Positions 1 to 6,235 are shown, counted from the first letter of the stretch. The stretch: 6,764 nt of DNA from Pseudomonadota bacterium (GCA_021848555.1 JAJZUN010000149.1:1-6764); one strand, 5' to 3'. The notes: a model not told the origin generated them from the sequence alone. Made by a program: numbers and translations.

Positions 1-54
1 CCACAGGCGCTCGGCGTTGACGCGCAGGCGCATCGCTTTATTCGACGGGTTCAT
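1..54 (-). CDS. N-terminus of Zn-dependent amidohydrolase (beta-ureidopropionase / allantoate amidohydrolase type), partial
   Basis: Only the first 18 codons lie in the window; they read MNPSNKAMRLRVNAERLW on the minus strand and the gene continues past the left edge. The 'LR(V/I)N.ERLW' opening resembles the start of M20/ArgE-type Zn-dependent hydrolases that act on N-carbamoyl amino acids: N-carbamoyl-beta-alanine amidohydrolase (PydC/HyuC type) and allantoate amidohydrolase (AllC type). The metal ligands and active site are outside the window, so this rests on a short N-terminal resemblance plus context. The ATG lies 2 bp after the stop of the upstream aminotransferase and has no clear Shine-Dalgarno, which points to one transcript and coupled translation. 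If the substrate is N-carbamoyl-beta-alanine, the product beta-alanine would feed the aminotransferase directly. Allantoate or another carbamoyl amino acid remains possible. Confidence 0.55.
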   Translation of the reverse strand, partial: MNPSNKAMRLRVNAERLW

Positions 55-56
55 GT

Positions 57-1391
57 TCAGACCAGACCGCGCACGACTGCGGCGGTGACGCTGAACATTT
101 CGTCCAGGTGTTTCTGCTCCGCGATCAGCGGCGGGCAAAAGGCAATGTTGTCGCCGATCGGACGCACGAATACGCCGCGGTCCCAGCACTGTTCGAACAC
201 TTCCTTCGCGCGCGCGCCCGGCGCATCGGGGCGAGGTGCAAACTCGATCGCGCCGATCAGGCCGAGATTGCGGCAGTCGACGACGTGCGGCAGTCCCTGG
301 AACGCGTGCACGCCCTGCTCGAAGTCCGCCGCCAGCGTCTGCGCGCGCGTGAGCAGCCCTTCTTCGGCGTAGGTCTCGAGCGTGGCCAGCGCCGCGGCGC
401 TCGCCAACGGATGACCGGAATAGGTATAGCCGTGGAAGAAATCGATGCCGTTGCCCGAAGCCTGCATGAACGTGTCGTAGATCTCGCGCTTCACGATCAC
501 GCCGCCCATGGGTACGGTGCCGCTGGTGATGCCCTTGGCGAACGTGATCAAATCGGGCGTGACGCCGAAATATTCGCTCGCGAACGGCTGGCCCAGGCGG
601 CCGAAACCGGTGATCACTTCGTCGAATATGAGCAGGATGCCGTGCTTGTCGCAGATCTGGCGCAGGCGCCGCAGATAGCCCTGCGGCGGCACCAGCACGC
701 CGCCCGCGCCCGACACCGGCTCGACGATCACCGCAGCGATGTTGGACGCGTCGTGCAATGGGATGATGCGCTGCTCCAGTTCGTCGGCGAACTCGGCGCC
801 GGCGGCCGGCTGGCCGCGCGAAAACGCGCTGCGCGCCGGATCGTGGGTGTGGCGCAGATGGTCCACGCCCGGAAGCATGAGGCCGTAGGCCTTGCGGTTC
901 GCCGGCACCCCGCCCACCGAAATGCCGGCCAGGTTCACGCCGTGATAGCCGCGCTCACGGCCGATGAAGCGCGTGCGCGTGCCCGCGCCTTTGAGGCGGT
1001 GGTAGGCAAGCGCGATTTTCAGCGCGGTATCCACCGCCTCGGAACCGGAGTTGACGAAAAACACGTGCTCCATGTCCTTGGGTGCGAGCGCGGCAATGCG
1101 GCGCGCGACTTCGAACGGCAGCGGATGGCCGAGCGAGAATGAAGAGGAGAAATCGAGGATGCCCGCCTGCTGCCGTATCGCCTCGACGATTTTCGGCCGG
1201 CAATGCCCGGCGTTGACGCACCACAGCGTCGCCAGCCCGTCGAGCACCTTCTTGCCCTCGACGGTGGTGTAGTACATGCCCGCGGCCGATGCGATCATGC
1301 GCGGCGAGCGCTTGAATGCGCGGTTGTTCGTATACGGCATCCAGTAGTGTTCGAGATCAAGCGGCTGCGATGGCTGTGGCATGGCGTTCAT
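57..1391 (-). CDS. Class III PLP omega-aminotransferase, probable beta-alanine--pyruvate transaminase
   Basis: This is a complete 444-residue fold-type I, class III aminotransferase, close to the usual length of omega-amino acid:pyruvate transaminases (about 440-460). Visible landmarks are the N-terminal 'HYWMPYTNNR' segment (15-24), the substrate-pocket region around W58, the cofactor phosphate-binding 'NSGSEA' (114-119), the FDEV motif with D257 for the pyridine nitrogen, K286 in 'FAKGITSG' as the Schiff-base lysine, and R410 in 'VFVRP', a likely carboxylate-binding arginine. Expected reaction: beta-alanine + pyruvate to malonate semialdehyde + L-alanine, in the cytoplasm. The frame opens further upstream to 1490, but I start at 1391 because GGAGAA lies 6 nt before that ATG and the family homology begins there. 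The amidohydrolase start follows by 2 bp, and an mmsA gene at the right edge would consume the semialdehyde. Omega-transaminases are promiscuous, so taurine, GABA, putrescine or another amine cannot be excluded. Confidence 0.88.
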   Translation of the reverse strand: MNAMPQPSQPLDLEHYWMPYTNNRAFKRSPRMIASAAGMYYTTVEGKKVLDGLATLWCVNAGHCRPKIVEAIRQQAGILDFSSSFSLGHPLPFEVARRIAALAPKDMEHVFFVNSGSEAVDTALKIALAYHRLKGAGTRTRFIGRERGYHGVNLAGISVGGVPANRKAYGLMLPGVDHLRHTHDPARSAFSRGQPAAGAEFADELEQRIIPLHDASNIAAVIVEPVSGAGGVLVPPQGYLRRLRQICDKHGILLIFDEVITGFGRLGQPFASEYFGVTPDLITFAKGITSGTVPMGGVIVKREIYDTFMQASGNGIDFFHGYTYSGHPLASAAALATLETYAEEGLLTRAQTLAADFEQGVHAFQGLPHVVDCRNLGLIGAIEFAPRPDAPGARAKEVFEQCWDRGVFVRPIGDNIAFCPPLIAEQKHLDEMFSVTAAVVRGLV

Positions 1392-1397
1392 GATCGG

Positions 1398-1403
1398 TTC
1401 TCC
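1398..1403 (-). promoter_or_regulatory. Ribosome binding site fixing the aminotransferase start
   Basis: On the minus strand GGAGAA lies 6 nt upstream of the ATG at 1391. It selects this start over the upstream in-frame ATG at 1490, whose extra 33 residues (rich in R, A, P) do not resemble the aminotransferase family. Confidence 0.75.
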
Positions 1404-1488
1404 AGATACCGTTAATGCGGGGGTTGCCGCGGCTCGAGGGCGCGAGCCGAACAGCGGTGCGCTGCGATGCGCGCGCCCGAGCCAGGGC

Positions 1489-1501
1489 ATGCGTAACGCA
1501 T
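1489..1501. promoter_or_regulatory. 13-bp palindrome in the divergent aminotransferase/nadQ spacer
   Basis: ATGCGTAACGCAT has perfect 6-bp arms around one central base, about 100 bp upstream of the aminotransferase start and about 77 bp upstream of the nadQ-like start. It could be an operator for either divergent gene. I see no second copy in the window and no clear promoter beside it, so a regulatory role is inferred from position and symmetry only. Confidence 0.25.
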
Positions 1502-1566
1502 TCTAGCCGAAGCGTCCGCATCGCGCGGCCGCAGCTATGCCGGGATTTCAGACTCAGACCTCCATC

Positions 1567-1574
1567 GGAGGAGG
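1567..1574 (+). promoter_or_regulatory. Strong Shine-Dalgarno of the NAD regulator gene, inside a small hairpin
   Basis: GGAGGAGG ends 3 nt before the ATG at 1578; its first GGAGG copy is 6 nt from that ATG. This is the main evidence for starting the regulator at 1578 rather than at the in-frame ATG at 1641. The preceding bases CCTCC (1559-1563) are complementary to GGAGG (1567-1571) across the 3-nt loop ATC, so the site could be partly masked in the mRNA. Confidence 0.6.
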
Positions 1575-1577
1575 CTT

Positions 1578-2630
1578 ATGCTTTGCACAGCACCCGAATT
1601 TGGTTTAACCTGCCGGCAGGGAGTTGTCCTTCAAAAAAACATGAGCGCGCGAAAGCAACAGCAGCCAATCGCCGCCTCACGCGAGCTTGCTGTCGACCTG
1701 AGCGCCGTCATCGTCTGCGTGACAGGCGATCAACCCCAGGTCCTCGCCCTCCGGCACGATGCCGGCGCGCCGGATGCCCTGCCGTCCGGCCCGCTCGAAT
1801 CGCGTCACCACACGCTGGAAGCGGGTCTGCGTTCCTGGGTGGAAAGCCAGACGCATCAGTCCCTGGGCCACGTCGAGCAGTTGTATACATTCGGCGACCG
1901 CAACCGCATGGTGACCGGCTCAATTCGCCGCGTCCGCATGCTGTCGATCGGATATCTCGCATTGGTGCGCGAAGCGCGCCCCGAAAGCAGCAGCAATACG
2001 GTCTGGTGCAACTGGTACGACTACTTTCCGTGGGAGGACTGGCGCAGCGGGAAACCCGCGATTCTTGCGCGCATCGAACGGCAGCTCAAGGGCTGGGTTG
2101 CCGACGCCAGGACGGCGGGCGAGAGGCGCATGCGCGAAGGGCGGGTACGGGCAAGCTTCGGACTGGGCAAGTTCGCCTGGAGCGACGAGCGGGTTCTGGA
2201 ACGCTACGAACTGCTCTACGAAATCGGCCTGGTCCCGGAAACGCACCGCGATCGCGCTCCCGCGTGGTGCGCGGCCGACGACGTCATCAAGGAAGGCGCG
2301 TCGATGATCGCGGATCACCGGCGCGTTCTCGCCACCGCGATCGCCCGCCTGCGCGGCAAGATCAAGTATCGCCCGGTGGTGTTCGAATTGATGCCGCCGA
2401 CCTTCACCTTCCTCCACCTCCAGCGGGCGGTCGAGGCGCTCGCGGGCTTGCTCATGCACAAGTCGAATTTCCGCAGAATCGTCGAAAGCCAGGGTTTGGT
2501 CGAAGAGACCGGCGAGTTGTCGGCGAGCGCTGCCGGCCGCCCGGCGCGCCTGCTGCGTTACCGGCGCGACGTACTGCTCGAGCGCCCCGCCCCCGGCGTA
2601 CGCCTGCCGATAGCGCCGCACGGAAAATAG
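1578..2630 (+). CDS. nadQ: NadQ-like Nudix/winged-helix transcriptional regulator of NAD biosynthesis
   Basis: This 350-residue soluble protein has the layout of Nudix-related NAD regulators (NrtR/NadQ group): an N-terminal Nudix-like domain (about 38-175, from 'VDLSAVIVCV') and a C-terminal winged-helix region (about 266-330, with 'FELMPPTFTFLHLQRAVEAL', 'KSNFRRIV' and 'GRPARLLRY'). It is longer than typical NrtR (about 230-240) and fits NadQ better, as does its place directly upstream of nadABC. The Nudix box is degraded. Aligned from G71, the first Glu is H77, R85 and E89 remain, but the RE and EE pairs read RS and ES. This suggests a ligand-sensing rather than hydrolytic domain. I infer that it represses nadABC through the paired repeats in the 143-bp spacer downstream. 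The start is uncertain: 1578 has a very strong ribosome site, but residues 1-21 do not look like the family, and M22 at 1641 is an alternative without one. Family assignment is strong; the exact orthologue name is from memory. Confidence 0.85.
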   Translation: MLCTAPEFGLTCRQGVVLQKNMSARKQQQPIAASRELAVDLSAVIVCVTGDQPQVLALRHDAGAPDALPSGPLESRHHTLEAGLRSWVESQTHQSLGHVEQLYTFGDRNRMVTGSIRRVRMLSIGYLALVREARPESSSNTVWCNWYDYFPWEDWRSGKPAILARIERQLKGWVADARTAGERRMREGRVRASFGLGKFAWSDERVLERYELLYEIGLVPETHRDRAPAWCAADDVIKEGASMIADHRRVLATAIARLRGKIKYRPVVFELMPPTFTFLHLQRAVEALAGLLMHKSNFRRIVESQGLVEETGELSASAAGRPARLLRYRRDVLLERPAPGVRLPIAPHGK

Positions 2631-2669
2631 GCGGGATCACGGCAGTCCGCGCCGGCGCCTGCCACATTT

Positions 2670-2686
2670 ATTCTCACTTTAAGTAT
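2670..2686. promoter_or_regulatory. Candidate NadQ operator, site 1
   Basis: ATTCTCACTTTAAGTAT matches the reverse complement of site 2 (2745-2761) at 15 of 17 positions. It overlaps the -35 region and spacer of candidate promoter P1, where a bound repressor would exclude RNA polymerase. Both copies in the window lie in this spacer between the Nudix regulator and nadA. Assignment to NadQ is inferred from this placement. Confidence 0.65.
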
Positions 2687-2700
2687 TAATCTGTTATACT
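2671..2700 (+). promoter_or_regulatory. Candidate sigma-70 promoter P1 for nadABC
   Basis: The -10 hexamer TATACT at 2695-2700 matches TATAAT at 5 of 6 positions. A weak -35, TTCTCA at 2671-2676, lies 18 bp upstream (4 of 6 against TTGACA). Transcription would start near 2707. The stretch is strikingly AT-rich against the GC-rich background. ATACT at 2696-2700 is also an operator half-site, inverted relative to AGTAT at 2682-2686. Confidence 0.45.
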
Positions 2701-2708
2701 TTTTGCGC

Positions 2709-2733
2709 AAGCCGGCAGTTGGCCGGTTTTTTT
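2709..2733 (+). terminator. Intrinsic terminator-like hairpin between nadQ and nadA
   Basis: The arms AAGCCGGC (2709-2716) and GCCGGTTT (2722-2729) form an 8-bp stem (5 GC pairs, one G-U, two A-U) with the 5-nt loop AGTTG, followed by a run of seven T at 2727-2733 that is shared with the 3' arm. It most simply ends the regulator transcript 79 bp after its stop. Because it lies just downstream of P1 it would also be the first structure in any P1-initiated nadABC leader. Confidence 0.6.
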
Positions 2734-2746
2734 GCCCCCCCATAAT
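2719..2746 (+). promoter_or_regulatory. Alternative candidate promoter P2 for nadABC
   Basis: The -10-like CATAAT at 2741-2746 (5 of 6) is preceded by TTGGCC at 2719-2724 (4 of 6) with a 16-bp spacer. Transcription would start near 2753, downstream of the terminator-like hairpin and inside operator site 2. The -35 overlaps the hairpin stem. P1 has the better-placed sequence; P2 better explains how the operon escapes the hairpin. Confidence 0.35.
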
Positions 2747-2761
2747 ACTTAAATTGAGTAT
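2745..2761. promoter_or_regulatory. Candidate NadQ operator, site 2
   Basis: ATACTTAAATTGAGTAT is a 17-bp inverted repeat: 14 of 17 positions agree with its own reverse complement, with arms ATACT and AGTAT and conserved inner AA/TT. It directly abuts the nadA ribosome site and covers the expected start of P2. A bound protein here would block initiation at P2 or act as a roadblock for P1 transcripts. Confidence 0.7.
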
Positions 2762-2767
2762 AAGGAG
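2762..2767 (+). promoter_or_regulatory. nadA ribosome binding site
   Basis: AAGGAG lies 6 nt upstream of the ATG at 2774, immediately 3' of operator site 2. It is the only strong Shine-Dalgarno in the nadABC operon and fixes the nadA start. Confidence 0.8.
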
Positions 2768-2773
2768 ACGCTG

Positions 2774-3793
2774 ATGACCATGACCGAGCAGATCGACGAA
2801 GCCTTGATCCTGGTGGAACCCGCGGTAGCGGCAAGGACCGCGCAGGTCTACGCACGCATCCGTCCGGTCATACCGCCGTTCAAATGGCCGCAGTTTGCGC
2901 CGGACATCGACGCAATCCTGCGCTTGAAGCGCGAGCGCAATGCGGTGATCCTTGCCCACAATTACCAGACGCCCGAGATATTTCACGGCGTGGCGGACAT
3001 CATGGGGGACTCGCTGGCCCTCGCGCGCGAGGCGGCACGCACCGATGCCGAGGTCATCGTGATGTGCGGCGTGTATTTCATGGCCGAGACCGCGAAGCTG
3101 CTCAACCCGGACAAACTGGTGCTGATCCCCGACCCGGACGCCGGCTGTTCTCTTGCCGAATCGATTACCGCCGCCGATGTGCGCATGCTACGGCAGCGCC
3201 ATCCCGGCGTGCCGGTCATCGCTTACGTCAATACCAGCGCCGAGGTAAAGGCGGAGAGCGACATTTGCTGCACCTCCGGCAATGCGCTGCAGGTGGTCGA
3301 AAGCCTCAATGCGCGAGAGGTCATTTTGTTGCCGGACGAATATCTCGCCGCCAATGTCGCTGCGCAAACCGGCGTGGAGGTCATTCCCTGGCGCGGGCGT
3401 TGCGAGGTGCATGTACAGTTCACGGCGCAAGACGTGAGCGAGCTGCGCGAAAGCTTCCCCGGCGTCGCGGTGCTGGCCCACCCGGAATGCGCACCGGGGG
3501 TGGTCGCGGCCGCCGATTTCGCCGGATCCACGGCTGCCATGACCGACTACGTCGCGGCGAAGCGGCCGGCACGGGTGGCGCTGGTGACCGAATGTTCGAT
3601 GGGCGACAACATCGCCGCCCAATATCCGGAGACGGAGATCGTTCGTCCCTGCCGGCTTTGCCCGCACATGAACCGGATCACCCTGCCCAAAATCCGCCGT
3701 GCGCTGGAGACGCTTGCGCACGAGGTGCTGGTCGACCCAGCCAATACGGAACGGGCCCGCGCCAGTATCGAGCGCATGCTCGCTTTGCGCTGA
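2774..3793 (+). CDS. nadA: Quinolinate synthase A
   Basis: This cytoplasmic enzyme condenses iminoaspartate (from NadB) with dihydroxyacetone phosphate to give quinolinate, using an oxygen-sensitive [4Fe-4S] cluster. The 339-residue product has typical NadA length and three internally related segments. Landmarks: 'AHNYQTPEI' (61-69), '[13 protein letters not shown]' (75-87), '[12 protein letters not shown]' (97-108), '[12 protein letters not shown]' (120-131), '[22 protein letters not shown]' region (150-171), 'HPEC' (236-239), 'ECSMGDN' (273-279) and 'CRLCPHMN' (293-300). By comparison with known NadA proteins the cluster ligands should be C98, C239 and C296, all present; C293 makes a CxxC with C296. 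The start is supported by AAGGAG 6 nt upstream. It leads the nadABC operon, with nadB 7 bp downstream, and its leader carries both candidate regulator sites. Nothing suggests inactivation. Confidence 0.97.
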   Translation: MTMTEQIDEALILVEPAVAARTAQVYARIRPVIPPFKWPQFAPDIDAILRLKRERNAVILAHNYQTPEIFHGVADIMGDSLALAREAARTDAEVIVMCGVYFMAETAKLLNPDKLVLIPDPDAGCSLAESITAADVRMLRQRHPGVPVIAYVNTSAEVKAESDICCTSGNALQVVESLNAREVILLPDEYLAANVAAQTGVEVIPWRGRCEVHVQFTAQDVSELRESFPGVAVLAHPECAPGVVAAADFAGSTAAMTDYVAAKRPARVALVTECSMGDNIAAQYPETEIVRPCRLCPHMNRITLPKIRRALETLAHEVLVDPANTERARASIERMLALR

Positions 3794-3800
3794 GTTCACC

Positions 3801-5360
3801 ATGAGCTTGCTGCGACCGCATTCGGATCGGGTGATCGTCATCGGCGGGGGGGTTGCGGGTCTGGCGACGGCGCTGGGTCTAGCTCCGCTACCGACGACCC
3901 TGATCGCCAAGGCGCCGCTCGGCACGGAAGCCTCGACTCCGTGGGCACAGGGCGGCATCGCCGCGGCAATGGGCGAGGATGACGCCCCCGCACTGCATGC
4001 CGCCGACACCCTGGCAGCCGGCGCGGGGCTGTGCGATCCCGTAGTTGCCCAGCGCGTCGCCGAAGCCGCGGCGAGTTGCATCGCAGAATTGGCCGCTTGG
4101 GGCATCGCGTTCGATCGCACCTCCACCGGCGCGTTGGCGCTGGGTCTGGAGGCGGCGCATTCGCGGCGGCGGATTGTCCATGCCGGCGGCGACGGCACCG
4201 GCCGCCGCGTGATCGAGGCGCTCGCACGCGCTGCGCGCGCAGAGCCTTCGATCGAAATTCTCGAGGACGCGCGCATCACCGACCTGGTGCTTGATGACAA
4301 TGCGGTCACCGGCGTAATGGCCGAGCGCAAGGGACAGGTGACCTTTCTGCCGGCGCGCGCGGTCGTCCTCGCGACCGGCGGCGTCGGCGGACTCTACGCG
4401 CATACCACCAACCCGCTCGGTTCGAGCGGCAGCGGCATCGCCCTGGCCGCGCGTGCCGGCGCAATCCTGCGCGACATGGAGTTCGTTCAGTTTCATCCCA
4501 CCGCGATTGCCGTCGGCAGCGATCCCATGCCTCTGGCGAGCGAGGCGATCCGCGGAGAAGGCGCGGTCCTGGTCAATGCGCGCGGCGAACGGTTCATGGA
4601 GGCAATCCCGGGCAAGGAACTCGCCCCACGCGACGTCGTCGCGCGCGCGATCTGGCGTGAATTGGCTGCGGGCAAGGACGTCTATCTCGATGCGCGCGCC
4701 ATCGGCAAAGATTTCCCCGCACGCTTTCCAACGGTCACGGCACTTTGCCGCCGCGCGGGACTGGACCCGGTAAGCCAGGCGATTCCGGTCTGGCCCGCGG
4801 CGCATTACCACATGGGCGGCATCGCCGTGGATCGATCCGGCCGCAGCTCCGTTGCCGGCCTGTGGGCTTGCGGCGAAGTCGCCGCAACCGGCTTGCACGG
4901 CGCGAACCGGCTCGCGAGCAATTCCCTGATCGAAGCCCTGGCCTACGCGCGCTGGATCGCGCAGGATATCGCCGGCCGGGAAGCGGTCAACAGCGGAACA
5001 AGGATGCCGTTGCCCTCAGCCACAGCGACCGGCCTCGACCCCGCAAGCCGCGCGCGCATCCGCCGCCTGATGAGCGAATCGGTCGGCGTGATCCGCGATC
5101 ATGCCGGTCTCGCGGCCGCCGTCTCCCAACTGGAAACGCTCGCGTTTGGCGCGCCATCGCCTTCGCTGAGCAGCGATTTCGCCCTGGTCGGTTTTCTCAT
5201 CGCCAGCGCCGCGCGCGAACGCAGCGAAAGCCGCGGAGGACACTTCCGCCGCGACTACCCCACGCCGTCAACGCGCCAGGCGCATACGCTCAGTTTTTCT
5301 CTCGCCGATGCGCGAATGCGTACGGCGAACATTCAACCGCAACATTTCCTCGTGAGATAG
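3801..5360 (+). CDS. nadB: L-aspartate oxidase
   Basis: This FAD enzyme of the succinate dehydrogenase/fumarate reductase flavoprotein family oxidises L-aspartate to iminoaspartate, the substrate of NadA. The product is 519 residues, near the usual 520-540. Landmarks: dinucleotide-binding 'VIVIGGGVAGLATAL' (11-25), 'TPWAQGGIAAAMG' (46-58), 'HSRRRIVHAGGDGTG' (120-134), 'VVLATGGVGGLY' (188-199), 'MEFVQFHPTA' with H232, 'EAIRGEGAVLVN' (248-259), 'PRD' with R277, 'HYHMGGIAVD' with H337, and FAD-binding 'WACGEVAATGLHGANRLASNSLIEA' region (355-379) with R370. R277, H337 and R370 are the expected substrate-binding residues. The reading frame extends upstream into nadA, but homology starts at the ATG at 3801. 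No good ribosome site precedes it and the gap to nadA is 7 bp, so translation is probably coupled. The C-terminal 'GGHFRRDYP' is typical. Confidence 0.96.
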   Translation: MSLLRPHSDRVIVIGGGVAGLATALGLAPLPTTLIAKAPLGTEASTPWAQGGIAAAMGEDDAPALHAADTLAAGAGLCDPVVAQRVAEAAASCIAELAAWGIAFDRTSTGALALGLEAAHSRRRIVHAGGDGTGRRVIEALARAARAEPSIEILEDARITDLVLDDNAVTGVMAERKGQVTFLPARAVVLATGGVGGLYAHTTNPLGSSGSGIALAARAGAILRDMEFVQFHPTAIAVGSDPMPLASEAIRGEGAVLVNARGERFMEAIPGKELAPRDVVARAIWRELAAGKDVYLDARAIGKDFPARFPTVTALCRRAGLDPVSQAIPVWPAAHYHMGGIAVDRSGRSSVAGLWACGEVAATGLHGANRLASNSLIEALAYARWIAQDIAGREAVNSGTRMPLPSATATGLDPASRARIRRLMSESVGVIRDHAGLAAAVSQLETLAFGAPSPSLSSDFALVGFLIASAARERSESRGGHFRRDYPTPSTRQAHTLSFSLADARMRTANIQPQHFLVR

Positions 5361-5365
5361 GCATA

Positions 5366-6235
5366 ATGTCCTTGCCAGAACCTCTCCCCGTAATCATGGT
5401 GGAGCCGCTGGTACGCGCGGCACTACTCGAAGATCTCGGACGCGCCGGCGACATCACCACCGCTGCGACCATCCCGGCGTCCCTCCTGATGGACGGCGTC
5501 ATCGCCGCGCGCGAAAGCGGTGTGATTGCGGGCACCGCTGCCGCCGCGCTGGCGTTCCGCCTGCTCGACCCCGCGATTTCGGTGGCGATCGAAACACCGG
5601 ACGGCAGCCACGTCAGCCGCGGTGATAACGTCATTCGCCTCCACGGACCGGCACGCGCCGTTTTATCGGCCGAGCGGGTCGCGCTCAACCTGCTGTGCCA
5701 TCTCTCCGGCGTGGCGACGGCGACCGCGGCTCTGGTTGCAGCGGTGCGCCCCTTCCCTGCCCGCATCGTTTGCACGCGCAAGACCACTCCCGGCCTGCGC
5801 ATGCTGGAAAAGCATGCGGTGCGCGCCGGCAGCGGATCGAATCATCGCTTCGGCCTCGACGATGCCGTGCTGATCAAGGACAACCATGTCGCGCTGGCGG
5901 GCGGAATCCGCACTGCCATCGCGCGCAGTCGTCAGGCCGTCGGCCCATTCGTCAAGATCGAGGTGGAGGTCGACACCCTCGCGCAACTCGCCGAGGCGCT
6001 GGAAACCGGCGTCGACGCCGTGCTGCTCGACAACATGACTCCGGAACAAATGCGCGCGGCGGTGCGCATGGTCGACGGCCGCGCGCTGGTCGAGGCTTCA
6101 GGCCGGATCCGGCTCGAAACCGTCAACGCGGTCGCCGCCAGCGGCGTCGATCTGATATCGGCAGGCTGGATCACGCATAGCGCGCCGGCGCTGGACCTGG
6201 GGCTCGATGTCGACTCCCCTGGTCAGCTTTCATAA
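5366..6235 (+). CDS. nadC: Nicotinate-nucleotide pyrophosphorylase (carboxylating), quinolinate phosphoribosyltransferase
   Basis: This enzyme transfers phosphoribose from PRPP to quinolinate with loss of CO2, giving nicotinate mononucleotide, the end product of this operon. At 289 residues it has normal length. The N-terminal alpha/beta domain includes 'EDLGRAGDITT' (22-32) and 'GVIAG' (52-56); the barrel follows. Ligand-binding residues visible are R104 in 'AERVALNLL', 'TRKTTPGLRMLEKHAVRAGG-like' (137-156) with R138, K139, K149, H150 and R153, 'NHRFGL' (159-164), K171 in 'IKDNH', E201 in 'EVEVDT', D222 in 'LLDNM', and the phosphate loop 'SAGWITHS' (265-272), where many homologues have SVGALTHS. 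I start at 5366, 5 bp after the nadB stop, because residues upstream belong to the nadB shadow. The only ribosome-site match is weak (GAG/AGG within the nadB stop), so coupling to nadB is likely. A start at the ATG at 5396 is less likely. Confidence 0.96.
   Translation: MSLPEPLPVIMVEPLVRAALLEDLGRAGDITTAATIPASLLMDGVIAARESGVIAGTAAAALAFRLLDPAISVAIETPDGSHVSRGDNVIRLHGPARAVLSAERVALNLLCHLSGVATATAALVAAVRPFPARIVCTRKTTPGLRMLEKHAVRAGSGSNHRFGLDDAVLIKDNHVALAGGIRTAIARSRQAVGPFVKIEVEVDTLAQLAEALETGVDAVLLDNMTPEQMRAAVRMVDGRALVEASGRIRLETVNAVAASGVDLISAGWITHSAPALDLGLDVDSPGQLS

Noticed and set aside
108..1142. 344-codon plus-strand open frame antisense to the aminotransferase
   Set aside because: It mirrors a clearly homologous gene, has an arginine/alanine-rich composition with no recognisable domain, and is typical of antisense frames in GC-rich DNA.
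1609..1620. Perfect 12-bp palindrome CCTGCCGGCAGG as an operator on its own
   Set aside because: GC-only 12-bp palindromes are expected by chance about once or more in a GC-rich window of this size; noted only in connection with the start ambiguity.
1415..2689. 424-codon plus-strand frame overlapping the NAD regulator
   Set aside because: It is an Arg/Pro-rich out-of-frame shadow; the overlapping frame at 1578-2630 has recognisable Nudix and winged-helix features and a strong ribosome site.
3699..3800. 34-codon N-terminal extension of nadB into nadA
   Set aside because: NadB homology begins at the ATG at 3801 ten residues before the dinucleotide-binding motif; the extension would overlap nadA by 95 bp and is Arg-rich.
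3188..4330. 380-codon minus-strand frame across the nadA/nadB junction
   Set aside because: It is antisense to two genes with intact family motifs, and its Ser/Ala/Arg-rich translation has no domain.
3888..4898. 336-codon minus-strand frame inside nadB
   Set aside because: It is antisense to conserved FAD-binding sequence and shows only compositional coding bias.
4745..5365. Long N-terminal extension of nadC over nadB
   Set aside because: NadC has normal length from 5366, and the upstream residues are the out-of-frame reading of nadB.
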